A stretch of DNA of 64,000 bases from Longimicrobium sp. (GCF_036388275.1 NZ_DASVSF010000107.1:1-64000); one strand, 5' to 3'. Positions 14,972-23,623 are shown, numbered from the stretch's first letter. The notes: a model not told the origin generated them from the sequence alone. A program made the numbers and translations.

Positions 14972-17268
14972 TGCACAAGCTCCTGCTTCGCCAGCTGCGC
15001 CGCCACTTCGGCTCCGCCGACGTGCCCGCGGAGCTGCGCGGGTTCGTGGACGCGGTGAACCAGGCGTACGAGGAGGCCCAGGGCGACCGGGTGCTCCTGG
15101 AGCGCGCCATGGATCTCACCTCGCAGGAAATGCTGGAGCGGTACCGCGACCTGCAGGCCCAGGTGGGCGAGCGTGAGCGCGTGGAGCAGGCGCTGCGCCA
15201 CAGCGAAGAGTACTTCCGGTCGCTCACCGAGAACGCCTCGGACGTGGTGAGCGTGCTGGAGGCCGACGGGACGGTGCGCTACCACAGCCCGGCCATCGAG
15301 CGCATCCTGGGCTACTCGCCCGACCTGCTCGCGGGCACCCGCGCCTTCGCCGGCGCGCACCCGGACGACCGCCAGGCGGTGGAGGCGGCCTTCGGCGAGG
15401 TGCGGCGCACGCCGGGCGCCGTGCGGTCCGTCACCTACCGCAACCGCCACGCGCGCGAGGGGTGGCGTGTGCTGGAGTCCACCGCCACCAACCTGCTGCA
15501 CGCCCCGGCCGTGGCGGGCATCGTGATCAACTCGCGCGACGTCACCGAGCGCTCCGTGGCCGAGGTGGCGCTGCGCGAGTCGGAGATCCGCTTTCGCACC
15601 GTGGCCGAGTCGCTGGGCGAGGGGCTGCTGATCACCGACCTGGACGACGTCATCCAGTACGCCAACCCGCGGGTGGAAGAAATCTACGGTTGGCGCCCCG
15701 AGGAGCTGGTGGGCCGCAAGGGGCTGGAGGTGCTGATCCCCCCGGACGACATCGCGCCGTTCCGGGAGCGGATGGCCCGCCGCGCCCGCGGCGTTGCCGA
15801 GCGGTACGAGATGCGCGCGCTGCGAAAGGACGGCACCACGGGGTGGGTGGAGATCCACGGCACACCCTTCCGCAACGCCGCGGGCGACATCGTGGGCACC
15901 CTGGGCGCCATCACCGACATCACCGAGCGCAAGCGCGTGCAGGAGCAGCTGGCCCACGGCGCCCTGCACGACGCGCTCACCGGGCTGCCCAACCGCGCGC
16001 TCTTCCTGAACCGGCTGGAGCACGCGCTGGAGCGCATCCGGCGGGGGCGGGGCATTCCCTTCGGCGTACTGTTCCTGGACGTGGACCGCTTCAAGCTGGT
16101 CAACGACTCGCTGGGCCACGGCCCGGGCGACGAGCTGCTGCGGCAGATCGGGGCGCGGCTGGTGCAGGCGCTGCGGCCGGGCGACACGGTGTCGCGCTTT
16201 GGCGGCGACGAGTTCACCGTCATGCTGGAGCGCGTGGCGACGGCGGTGGACGCCACGCACGTGGCCGAGCGGCTGCTGGCCGCGCTGGCGGTGCCGTTCT
16301 CCATCGGCGGGCGCGAGGTGTACGCGTCGGCCAGCATCGGCATTGCGCTGTGCGACGGCGGCGACGCCCATCCCGAGGAGCTGCTGCGCAACGCCGACGC
16401 CGCGCTGGGCCGCGCCAAGGCGCACGGCAGGGGGCGCTGCGAGGTCTTCGACCGGCAGATGCACGCGGCCGCCATGCGCCGGCTGCAGATGGAGACGGAC
16501 CTGCGCCGCGCCGTGGCCAACGGCGAACTGCGGCTGGAGTACCAGCCCGTGGTGTCGCTGGAGGGCGGCGGCATCGTGGGCTTCGAGGCGCTGGCCCGGT
16601 GGGAGCACCCGCGCCACGGCACCATCGAGCCCGCCGACTTCATTCCCGTCGCCGAGGAAACGGGGCTCATCGAGGGCATCGGCCGGTGGGTGCTGGACGA
16701 GGCGTGCCGGGTGCTGGCCTCGTGGCAGGCGGCGGTGCCGCGCGACCCGCCGCTCACGATGGCGGTGAACGTGTCGGCCCGGCAGTTCGTGCAGCCGGAC
16801 CTGGTGCAGCAGGTGGAGTGCAGCATCCGCCGCCACGGCGTCCCGGCCCACTCGGTGCGGCTGGAGATCACCGAAAGCGTGCTGATCGACAAGCCCGACG
16901 CCGCCGCCGAAACCCTGGTTGCGCTGCGCGGCCTGGGGCTGAAGCTGCACCTGGACGACTTCGGCACCGGCTACTCGTCGCTGGCCTTCCTGGAGCGCTT
17001 TCCCATCGACGCGGTGAAGATCGACCGGTCGTTCGTGCACGGCATGGAATCCGAGCCGCGGCGCGCGCGCTTCGTGGCGGGCATCGCGGCGTTTGCGCGC
17101 AGCCTGGGCGTAGGCGTGGTGGCCGAGGGCGTGGACGCGCCCGCCCAGCCCGCCCTGCTGCGTGAGCGCGGCTGCCAGCTGGCGCAGGGATACCTCTTTT
17201 CCCGCCCCCTGCCCCCCGAGCAGGCGGAGGCGCTTCTGCTGGGGGAGCCCGCCTGGACTCTGGACTGA
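14971..17268 (+). CDS. PAS-PAS-GGDEF-EAL cyclic-di-GMP protein
   Basis: A 765-residue cytoplasmic protein: N-terminal helical region (1-70), PAS (about 75-190), PAS with PAC (about 195-325), GGDEF (about 330-490) and EAL (about 505-755). The GGDEF loop is intact (RFGGDEF, residues 409-415). EAL key residues look intact (FEALARWEHP near 537, NVSARQF, EITESVLID, LDDFGTGYSSL, VKIDRSFV), so both cyclase and phosphodiesterase activity are possible. The GGDEF domain often becomes a GTP sensor in such hybrids, which the sequence cannot settle. No membrane segment; the FIST partner may supply the input. Confidence 0.93.
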   Translation: MHKLLLRQLRRHFGSADVPAELRGFVDAVNQAYEEAQGDRVLLERAMDLTSQEMLERYRDLQAQVGERERVEQALRHSEEYFRSLTENASDVVSVLEADGTVRYHSPAIERILGYSPDLLAGTRAFAGAHPDDRQAVEAAFGEVRRTPGAVRSVTYRNRHAREGWRVLESTATNLLHAPAVAGIVINSRDVTERSVAEVALRESEIRFRTVAESLGEGLLITDLDDVIQYANPRVEEIYGWRPEELVGRKGLEVLIPPDDIAPFRERMARRARGVAERYEMRALRKDGTTGWVEIHGTPFRNAAGDIVGTLGAITDITERKRVQEQLAHGALHDALTGLPNRALFLNRLEHALERIRRGRGIPFGVLFLDVDRFKLVNDSLGHGPGDELLRQIGARLVQALRPGDTVSRFGGDEFTVMLERVATAVDATHVAERLLAALAVPFSIGGREVYASASIGIALCDGGDAHPEELLRNADAALGRAKAHGRGRCEVFDRQMHAAAMRRLQMETDLRRAVANGELRLEYQPVVSLEGGGIVGFEALARWEHPRHGTIEPADFIPVAEETGLIEGIGRWVLDEACRVLASWQAAVPRDPPLTMAVNVSARQFVQPDLVQQVECSIRRHGVPAHSVRLEITESVLIDKPDAAAETLVALRGLGLKLHLDDFGTGYSSLAFLERFPIDAVKIDRSFVHGMESEPRRARFVAGIAAFARSLGVGVVAEGVDAPAQPALLRERGCQLAQGYLFSRPLPPEQAEALLLGEPAWTLD

Positions 17269-17317
17269 CCGGCACGAACGGGGAGAACTGCTGATCCCCC
17301 GGCCCCGGCGCCCGACG

Positions 17318-17353
17318 AAGCCCCGGCGCGGACCTCCGCGCCGGGGCTTCCGT
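17318..17353 (+). terminator. Terminator after the GGDEF-EAL gene
   Basis: Perfect 13-bp stem AGCCCCGGCGCGG / CCGCGCCGGGGCT with loop ACCT, then TCCGTGCGTGG. The T-tract is weak but the stem is very strong. Confidence 0.7.
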
Positions 17354-17381
17354 GCGTGGTGTGCGCAACAGTCCGCGGGTG

Positions 17382-17567
17382 TCAGTGGCCGCCGCCCATC
17401 ACGTTTCCTCCGCGACCCACCGTGTCCGCTGCCGGAGGTGTGGATTCGGCGGTGTTGGCGTGCGGAGTGGCCTCGGCGGTTCGGCTCGAGCCCGGCTCGC
17501 TCGGGGACGCGCAGCCAGCAACGGACGCGAGCACAACGATGGGAAGAATATGGCGGTGTGGAATCAC
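17382..17567 (-). CDS. Small lipoprotein, 61 aa
   Basis: Starts at GTG 17567 with a textbook AGGAGG six bases upstream. The product is MIPHRHILPIVVLASVAGC, then a Ser/Pro/Thr/Ala-rich tail ending GGNVMGGGH. The lipobox ASVAGC|A places lipidation at Cys19, leaving a 42-residue disordered tail. It is divergent from the S1 protease gene and convergent with the terminator at 17318. Function unknown; the strong ribosome site and exact lipobox make it a real gene. Confidence 0.7.
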   Translation of the reverse strand: MIPHRHILPIVVLASVAGCASPSEPGSSRTAEATPHANTAESTPPAADTVGRGGNVMGGGH

Positions 17568-17801
17568 GGGTCACCTCCTGAACAGGTGGAAGTAGATAAC
17601 GTCATGGAATGTACTCGCCTCTCCGTCCGTGCGCCCGGGGGCGCCGCGCCGGGGCTCGCGCGGTTTGCGAACGTCAGGAGTCGCGTGCACTAAGCCGGGT
17701 ATGTTGCTTGCGATTTATCGCTCGTAAGGTGCCGCCCTTTAGGGACATTGAAGGATGCGCCGAGTCTCCCCTTGCCATGCAGGCGCACAAAGGAGGAAGT
17801 C

Positions 17802-18437
17802 GTGTTGAAGTCATCGTCAGTTGCGGTGCTCGGGATACTACTGCTGGCGGCCGCTGCCGCGAACGCTGCAGGGCCTTCCACCCAGGCACGTCAGAGCCAA
17901 GTGCCGCAGGAGAGGGACCTCCGGACGCTCGATGAACGATTCAGTGCCTTGAACCGGCAGATTCCGGGGTTCGGTGGATATTATCGGGGCGAGAACGGAA
18001 ACTTCGTCGTGTTTCTCACCGAGCCAGCCGTGCAGCAGGTCGTCGCTCTTCAGGTTCTCACCCCCGTGCTTACGTCCATACCCGTTCCTGGCCGGCTGAA
18101 CCTGACGCAGGTACCACAGATCCTCGTTCGCCAGGGCCGGTTCACGTTCGATCAGCTTGACGGGTTTCGGAACCAGGCTCGCGATGCCGTGCTAGGCCTT
18201 GACGGACTCGTGTCGGTCGGGGTTCATCCCGCGCAGAACAGGGTGTGGATCGGCGTTCGAGACACGGCGGCACGGGACCGGGTTCAAGCCGCCGTCGCGG
18301 CGATGAACATTCCGGGAGAAGCTTTCGTGGTCGAGGTGGTGGGTACGGCACGGCTGGATCAAACCCTTACGTTACGTCAGGCGGCGCCGGTTGTTCACGG
18401 AGATCGAGATCGACTTCATCTCCGGAGCGGGCGGTGA
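17802..18437 (+). pseudogene. Secreted S1 protease, 5' part (signal peptide and prodomain), before a frameshift
   Basis: Starts at GTG 17802 behind AAAGGAGGAAGTC. It encodes a signal peptide (VAVLGILLLAAAAANAAG) and a prodomain-like region resembling streptogrisin/alpha-lytic protease pro regions (RDLRTLDERFSALNRQIPGF, and DAVLGLDGLVSVGVHPAQNRVWIGV). The frame runs on past 18390 into unrelated sequence, while the protease domain continues in the +1 frame. Near 18375-18395 the other frame reads RRLFTEIEIDFISG directly into the mature domain. The gene is therefore broken by a 1-nt indel, frameshifted in translation, or miscalled in the assembly. Confidence 0.7.
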
Positions 18438-19125
18438 GTGCACGCTTGGGTTCAACGCCACTTCGAGCGGTTCCGCTGCGTTCGTCACCGCCTCGCACTG
18501 CACCCGCACCCAAGGGGGAGTAGAGGGTACGGGCTACTCGCAGCCCTTGGTCGGCAGCCGGCAGATCGGCACGGAAGCAAAGGATCCGAACTGGTTTACG
18601 AATGCTCAGGTCCCGCGTTGCCCCCGAAGCACCACGACGACTCCGATCTATTGCCGGTGGGCGGATGCCGCCGTAGCCACCTATTCTTCCGGGATTTCGC
18701 ACGAGCGCGGGTACCTCGCCCGGACTACCTATTCAAGCACGTTCCGTGGCGATTCCGGGTCATATGTGGTTGACCAGGCTTCACCGCGGTTTCGGATCAC
18801 GCAGGGGCTCTACGGTACCACCGCAGGCGATCCCGTCGACAAGGTGGGCTGGCGAAGCGGGTGGACCTGGGGCGATGTGGATGCTCCGTGCCAGGACGTC
18901 GACCTCGCGACGTTCAGCCGTCCGGGCTATTGGTTGTTGTGTCAGGACTATGCATGGTACGGCGCGGAGCGTGGTGACAGTGGTGCCCCAGTGTTCGCGT
19001 ACCTGAGCTCCACCGAAGCCGGGCTGCAAGGAATTCACTGGGGTGCCCTCAGTGGCGGGCGCAAGCTGTACAGTCCGCTCGGCGGAATCGAGCGTGACCT
19101 GGGAACTCTGGGCTACTTCCCGTGA
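18391..19125 (+). pseudogene. Secreted S1 protease, mature catalytic domain (3' part after the frameshift)
   Basis: About 245 residues, trypsin-fold, of streptogrisin/alpha-lytic type. Triad candidates are His in AFVTASHC, Asp in RWADAAVATY and Ser in ERGDSGAPVFAY, with CTLGFNA at the start and four further cysteines for disulfides. A second GDSG (TFRGDSGSYVVD) lies earlier and is less likely to be the nucleophile. Only a TTG could start this part alone, and without the 5' part it lacks signal peptide and prodomain, so independent function is unlikely. The domain itself shows no internal stop or decay, which favours a recent or programmed shift. Confidence 0.75.
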
Positions 19126-19208
19126 TATTCGCCCACGAGAGCAACTTCTTCGACGCCATGGTTTCGGGGTGGCTGCACCTGTCCCGGGACCGGTTGCTGG
19201 GAGTGAAA

Positions 19209-19712
19209 ATGATGCGTTCGTACCTTCTGGACCTGGCTGCGGTCATAGCAATTGGACTCGGCGCTTGCCAACCAGCGGCGACCGTCGTGCCGCCGCCTGA
19301 TGTCCCTGCGCAGCAGCCGGTTCTCGCGACTGCCGATTCGGTCCGGCTCTGGATTGAGGCCCCGGCGGAGGTGCGTCGCGGCGAGCCGGTTCCCATGACG
19401 TTGCGGGTGCGGAACCTCCTGACCCGGCCCATCACCCTGGAGCATGGCGGAAGGCCGCTCACGTTCGACCTGATTGTCACCCGGCCCGACGGAACGCAGG
19501 TCTGGTCGCGGATGCACGGGCGGGGGGTGCTGAACATCCAGTGGAGCACGACGCTTCAGCCGGGCGAAACCCTGGAATTCACAGAGTCGTGGGACCAGCG
19601 CGCGAACAACGGGACGCCGGTTGCGCCCGGCACGTACTCGATCCGTGGCGCACTCGTGGCGGTACCCGGGAATCCCACCACTGAACCCAGACCGATCATC
19701 ATCCGGCCGTAA
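19209..19712 (+). CDS. Lipoprotein with a BsuPI-like proteinase-inhibitor domain
   Basis: A 167-residue lipoprotein: ATG 19209 (GGGAG five bases upstream), signal MMRSYLLDLAAVIAIGLGAC|Q, Pro-rich linker, then a single Ig-like domain from about residue 45. That domain (RLWIEAPAEVRRGEPVPMTL, VRNLLTRPITLEHGG, FDLIVTRPDGTQVWS, LQPGETLEFTESWDQ, VAPGTYSIRGAL) fits the BsuPI/intracellular proteinase inhibitor family. It lies directly downstream of the S1 protease, so an inhibitor or immunity-like role is an attractive inference, but BsuPI-like domains occur in many unrelated settings. Confidence 0.72.
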   Translation: MMRSYLLDLAAVIAIGLGACQPAATVVPPPDVPAQQPVLATADSVRLWIEAPAEVRRGEPVPMTLRVRNLLTRPITLEHGGRPLTFDLIVTRPDGTQVWSRMHGRGVLNIQWSTTLQPGETLEFTESWDQRANNGTPVAPGTYSIRGALVAVPGNPTTEPRPIIIRP

Positions 19713-19739
19713 CTGGCCCCGTGACGCTCGACCAGCAAC

Positions 19740-19772
19740 GAGCCCCGGCGCCGTCCTGCGCGCCGGGGCTCT
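19740..19772 (+). terminator. Terminator between the BsuPI-like gene and the island
   Basis: GAGCCCCGGCGC / GCGCGCCGGGGCTC hairpin, then TCTCATCTC. It can serve both convergent genes. Confidence 0.6.
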
Positions 19773-19778
19773 CTCATC

Positions 19779-19949
19779 TCATGCGGTCAGCCGCCGCACC
19801 ACTTCTTGCGCGCCCTTCTTGTAGAGCGTGATGCACACCAGGGCGCCGTCCGGGGCAATCACCATCCAGTTGCGGTCCCGCTTCTTGATCACCCACACGC
19901 CGGGCGGAGGTGGCGGGGGAGGGAACGGCGACTTCGGCTTGCGTGGCAT
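19779..19949 (-). CDS. Small hypothetical protein, 56 aa
   Basis: Starts at ATG 19949 with GGAG about eight bases upstream and ends at 19779. The sequence begins MPRKPKSPF, has a seven-proline run, then a compact domain GVWVIKKRDRNWMVI..DGALVCITLYKKGAQEVVRRL. This is a basic, beta-strand-rich core typical of small DNA- or RNA-associated accessory proteins. I do not recognise the family. It is divergent from the 78-aa gene at 20145 and marks the left edge of the lower-GC island. Confidence 0.6.
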   Translation of the reverse strand: MPRKPKSPFPPPPPPPGVWVIKKRDRNWMVIAPDGALVCITLYKKGAQEVVRRLTA

Positions 19950-20072
19950 GGGTCGGCTCCGTGTCTCTTGACCCTCGGGCCGCGGCAGGGCACCTTTAGC
20001 GAACGAGGCGGCCTTCGGGTCGGTTCGTGAACGAGGCTGGTCGAGCTTTCTTGACGGGAGGATCGGCCAGCC

Positions 20073-20100
20073 TTGCTTTTCGCCCTGCTGTTAATAATGA
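20073..20100 (+). promoter_or_regulatory. AT-rich divergent promoter region of the accessory island
   Basis: TTGCTT at 20073-20078, 16-nt spacer, TAATGA at 20095-20100, inside the most AT-rich stretch of this part of the window. Downstream, TACTACC occurs at 20101-20107 and again at 20131-20137 (30 bp apart, about three helical turns), which could be an operator for the adjacent HTH-like product. Confidence 0.35.
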
Positions 20101-20144
20101 TACTACCTACGTGACTGAAGTCAATACCCTTACTACCCGAAGAG

Positions 20145-20381
20145 ATGGATTTCAAGACTGCGACCGACCGGCTGACTGACCGCATCACTGCTGATGATAT
20201 CGCGGAAGCGTTCGGAGTCGCGCGAAACTCAATCGCTCGTGCTCGGTTGGATGGTTCGAACCCCGGCTATCGGCCACCGCCCGAGAACTGGCAGCCGGTG
20301 CTGGCGCGGTTGGCGCGGGAGCGGAGTCGGGCATACAGTTCTTTAGCCGAGGAGTTGGACGGAACTACTCTCGGAGAGTGA
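20145..20381 (+). CDS. Small HTH-like protein, 78 aa
   Basis: Sequence MDFKTATDRLTDRITADDIA, then EAFGVARNSIARARLDG, resembles a helix-turn-helix: ADDIAEAFGV as first helix and turn, ARNSIARARLD as recognition helix. A PPPENWQPVLARLARERS segment follows, as in small proteins with a plasmid- or phage-type regulatory HTH. Probably a DNA-binding regulator of the island, inferred from the HTH pattern and the divergent position. The Shine-Dalgarno is poor (AAGAG abuts the ATG). Confidence 0.6.
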   Translation: MDFKTATDRLTDRITADDIAEAFGVARNSIARARLDGSNPGYRPPPENWQPVLARLARERSRAYSSLAEELDGTTLGE

Positions 20382-20478
20382 TAGTTGGGTTTGAATGCAG
20401 AAATCATGGCGGCCGTCATAAGCGGGCGGGGGAGGTGGCTGAGCCGGCGCCCCCTGCCCTAGTACCAGGTGAGCGTGA

Positions 20479-23076
20479 TCATCTCAACAGGCGTGCAGCC
20501 ACTGTGCGATTATGCCGAGACCAATTCGCCCCAAGCAGACTTGTTAACGGCATGTGCCAGGCCTGCGCTAGTAGCTTGAGGGTAGCAAACAATAAGGGTG
20601 TCTGCTTGAGTGCATCGGGCCCGGAAAGGAGATCAGGAAGGCCCCCCCACGCCATTTGCTCGCGTCCTGAGTAGTCCACAGGGACGATGGTCGTGTCCGG
20701 TGCGCCCTCAATGGGTACGTAGATCGTGTTCCGCGTTGCTTCTGGAAACCGTTCGTATGCGAACGTGGCAACTGACCACGGATGGACGTTGTTGTAGACC
20801 AGAATGACCTCATGTCTGCCGCCTAACAATTCCAGGAATCCCGCCGCTGACGTCAGGCTCGTCTGTCCCATGGGATCGACAATTGAGATCCACGGCAGCG
20901 TCGTCGTTCGCAGTAAGTCTTCGCCGTACAGCAGTCCAACCTTCGCCAAGAACCTGTAACGTCCCGGAATCGAGCCGTGCAGTGCCATTCGATCTAGGCT
21001 GTGCCGGATCTCCGGCCGCAACAAATCAATAAGGTTTTTCCTGAGCGTGGGCGTATCCCAGGAGAGTGGCTCGGTTCGCGCGGCATTTAGTTCGACGTCT
21101 CCAACTTCGACTAGTCCTGTGATCCCGTTTGCTTGGACTGTTGAGATTGCGAATCCTTTCGAGCACAAAACTACTTGAGAGACCTTCGGAATAGCTATGA
21201 TTCGCAGGTCTTCTCTTATTACCTCGGGTTGTTGGTCTGGCCATTTCTCGACTGGAGAGATGTCCCGAAGGGTCCGCGGGTGTCGCGCACCGATCCGTTG
21301 GCCAATAGGTACGTTGCTGCGCCCTCTCATCCGGGCCGGAGTTGTCGAGATCTGCTCGCGATTAAACAAGAATGCGCTGAATTCGTCCTGAGAGACAGAC
21401 TTCCACCACTGGGGCTCTACTCGAGTGACCGCCGCCTGTTGGTGAACATCTACGGGAATGTCCAGCATGGGAGCCTTAGCCCTAACGATTGCCGCAAGCT
21501 CATCGTAGGTGGAAAGCTCTGCATTCGCGACCTTGATGCGAATCGTGGTTCCGGAGATCCCTGTAGCGCTCTTCTTGAGCAATGCGCCGCGTCGGCCCAC
21601 CCCGTACAAACGCAGCAGGAGTCGCTCGCCACCACGCCGCTCTGTCTCAACTTCGACCATATTACCGACCATGAACACGGAAAGAAACCCGATCCCAAAT
21701 CGGCCTACCGGTTTGAACCCGGATCCAATAACGCCGGCGAATTCGGCGAAACACTCATTCGATTGCCAATAATTTGCCGCGATTCCAAGTAGGAAATTGG
21801 TGATGATATGTGGGCTCATACCGATCCCGTCATCAACGATCGAAAGCTCACCACCTTCTTTTTTAACTTCAAGGCTAAGTTTGATGGTTCCCCCGCGCGG
21901 GGATCTGCTTTGCGCGATATCAACGGCTTGCTGGAGCGCAATGGCGTCTCTGGCATTCTGGAGAAGTTCGCGGATGGGAGCGAAATGATCACTCCCGTAT
22001 AGAGTTCTACCTCCCAGAATCGAGACAAGTCGGGCCATCGAGTCAGACCGGAAACGCACATCTACTGGTTCGAACCCGGTTGTGCGAACGTAGGTTGCAA
22101 AGCTCTGCGGGGTTCGCACCCCTTTGACGCTCTCAAGTGAAAAGCGGCCCTCTGAGCAGGATCTACCAGCAATGTATTCCGAAACAGCAGAGATCTCGCG
22201 GTCCAAGCCGCTCGCCATCTCATAGAAGACCCACCATCCATCGACATCAGCAATAGCCCGCGTGCAGCCGTACACGATGTGATTAGACTCGCGGAATGGC
22301 CCCGTAATGAACTCTTGAGCGTTCCAGTGCTTCAGGCTCTCAGCAGCGATGCTCGACCTAAGTATCCGGTCCAGGGTAGATGCGCGATCAGAGTTAATAT
22401 GCGCGTAATCCGCAATCCGCAGTACTCCCGCTAAAAACCCGAGATCTATCGTGTCCCCAACTGGCGTAGGGATCTTTCCACGACTCCCGGCTCGACGATC
22501 CACCTCGGAAAGGCTCCAATGGTGGCTCGCTGCAACCGTGCCAATCTGTTCCCCCCAGTGCGTGCGTAAAGTTGTCGATTCCAGCAAGTAACGATCAAGT
22601 CCCGGCAGTTTTTCATCAATCAACCGTTCCGCTACAGACGCATGCTGCTCTCGTGCCGCGAGTTTGAGGGCAAGCACACGGGCAGACGCCGAGTCATACC
22701 CATCGGCCTTGACCGCCCGCTCGTACACGGAAGCATACGCAGGACTCGTCTCAAGCTGCTTTCGGCCCTCCGGTGTAATCGCGACGGCCATACCTAAATC
22801 ATGTATATAGAACGAGCAAGCCAGAACGAAGGCTTCGCTCAAGGTAAAGCGCTCGACTTCGGATGGAGTAAGGACCTGGTCTGTCACGGCCCAAAGTGCG
22901 TCCATGTGCCGAACCGAATGATCCGTAAAATCCGGGATAACATCAGCAATTCTGGCCCCGATCTCCGATGCTGTAGACCGGAGATGCTTAACGGCCTGCT
23001 GGAACTCCGGTTCGACATCAAGTCGCTTCCAGATTCCGGTTCCGGTGACACTGCTCGGCATTTCCGCGCTAATCAT
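20479..23076 (-). CDS. HD-domain / GHKL (HSP90-like) ATPase protein, candidate conflict-system effector
   Basis: An 865-residue cytoplasmic protein. The N-terminal HD phosphohydrolase-like domain (about 20-240) has H53/H57 in TDHSVRHMDAL, H92-D93 in SFYIHDLGMA, H145 in REQHASVAERL and D223 in RIADYAHI. A GHKL ATPase (about 355-520) follows with all Bergerat motifs: N-box RELLQNARDAIA (E370, N374, D377), G1 VDDGIGM (415-420), G2 VGRFGIGFLSV and G3 GTTIRI. The C-terminal half (about 525-865) is a further unrecognised region. HD plus HSP90/MORC-type ATPase is an architecture reported among bacterial conflict proteins. GC is visibly lower (mid-50s) than neighbours, suggesting acquisition. The start at 23076 has a weak ribosome site. 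Confidence 0.85.
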   Translation of the reverse strand: MISAEMPSSVTGTGIWKRLDVEPEFQQAVKHLRSTASEIGARIADVIPDFTDHSVRHMDALWAVTDQVLTPSEVERFTLSEAFVLACSFYIHDLGMAVAITPEGRKQLETSPAYASVYERAVKADGYDSASARVLALKLAAREQHASVAERLIDEKLPGLDRYLLESTTLRTHWGEQIGTVAASHHWSLSEVDRRAGSRGKIPTPVGDTIDLGFLAGVLRIADYAHINSDRASTLDRILRSSIAAESLKHWNAQEFITGPFRESNHIVYGCTRAIADVDGWWVFYEMASGLDREISAVSEYIAGRSCSEGRFSLESVKGVRTPQSFATYVRTTGFEPVDVRFRSDSMARLVSILGGRTLYGSDHFAPIRELLQNARDAIALQQAVDIAQSRSPRGGTIKLSLEVKKEGGELSIVDDGIGMSPHIITNFLLGIAANYWQSNECFAEFAGVIGSGFKPVGRFGIGFLSVFMVGNMVEVETERRGGERLLLRLYGVGRRGALLKKSATGISGTTIRIKVANAELSTYDELAAIVRAKAPMLDIPVDVHQQAAVTRVEPQWWKSVSQDEFSAFLFNREQISTTPARMRGRSNVPIGQRIGARHPRTLRDISPVEKWPDQQPEVIREDLRIIAIPKVSQVVLCSKGFAISTVQANGITGLVEVGDVELNAARTEPLSWDTPTLRKNLIDLLRPEIRHSLDRMALHGSIPGRYRFLAKVGLLYGEDLLRTTTLPWISIVDPMGQTSLTSAAGFLELLGGRHEVILVYNNVHPWSVATFAYERFPEATRNTIYVPIEGAPDTTIVPVDYSGREQMAWGGLPDLLSGPDALKQTPLLFATLKLLAQAWHMPLTSLLGANWSRHNRTVAARLLR

Positions 23077-23436
23077 CCAGGTTGGCTAATCGAGTGGGTT
23101 GAAGCGGTGGGCGTAAACAGCATATCAGTCAGGCATCCGCTGAACAAGCGTCGTCTTCGGGCTGGCATCGAAGGCCGGCCGGCACGACGCGCGGATTCGT
23201 TCCGGGCTTCAGCGCAGAGATAAGCCTCACACGGGAACATCCTCCCGGGGTCAGCGCGAGTTCAGCGTGGCGCTACGGCGCGGTTCTGCACACGTCACTA
23301 TCGGCTAAATGCGCTCAGTAAGAGATGCCTTATCTCAATCTCCTGCACAAGGACAAGCCTATGCAGGGGCAACCCCATAGCTTGCGCGTGGACTTGGGGC
23401 CGTTGGACTGCGATAGGAGGCAGGCGGGGTGGGGAT

Positions 23437-23535
23437 ATGCCGGCGGGTGGCGGGCTTGTGCTCCGCGTGTACCGCGGCTACCGATTCTATTACCGGTTCC
23501 ACAACGGGAGTCCCGGGCCCGCCGCGCGCATGTAG
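23437..23535 (+). CDS. Decayed/duplicate aromatic leader peptide (copy 1)
   Basis: A 32-codon frame: MPAGGGLVLR, then VYRGYRFYYRF, then HNGSPGPAARM and stop. The centre has four Tyr and two Phe codons in eleven positions. It is clearly homologous to the leader peptide at 24066 (shared YRGY, YY, NGSPGPAAR). It is followed by a hairpin with a T-run and then by a truncated aroF start, so this is a duplicate of the aroF regulatory region. It lacks the Trp codon of copy 2. Whether it is still translated is unknown; an AGGAGG lies 15 bases before the ATG. Confidence 0.6.
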   Translation: MPAGGGLVLRVYRGYRFYYRFHNGSPGPAARM

Positions 23536-23559
23536 CATCCACTCGCAACAGGCATCCGA

Positions 23560-23587
23560 AGGCTCCCGGAACCCCGGGGCTTTTTGT
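23560..23587 (+). terminator. Attenuator-type terminator, copy 1
   Basis: GGCTCCCGG-aac-CCCGGGGC-type stem (with G-T wobbles) followed by TTTTTGTT. It occupies the same place relative to leader peptide 1 as the terminator at 24177 does to leader peptide 2. An upstream GGGAGTC (23506-23512) can pair with GGCTCCC as a competing structure. Confidence 0.65.
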
Positions 23588-23623
23588 TCGCCTGCCGCCG
23601 CCACGCCGACAGGAGAACAACCG

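Noticed and set aside
14875..17574. An 899-codon minus-strand open frame antisense to the GGDEF-EAL gene
   Set aside because: Low-complexity His/Gln/Arg/Val composition typical of antisense frames; the plus strand shows conserved motifs throughout.
20253..20264. GGTTCGAACCCC, a T-loop-like word
   Set aside because: Flanking bases do not form a T-stem or acceptor stem; it is within the HTH-like gene.
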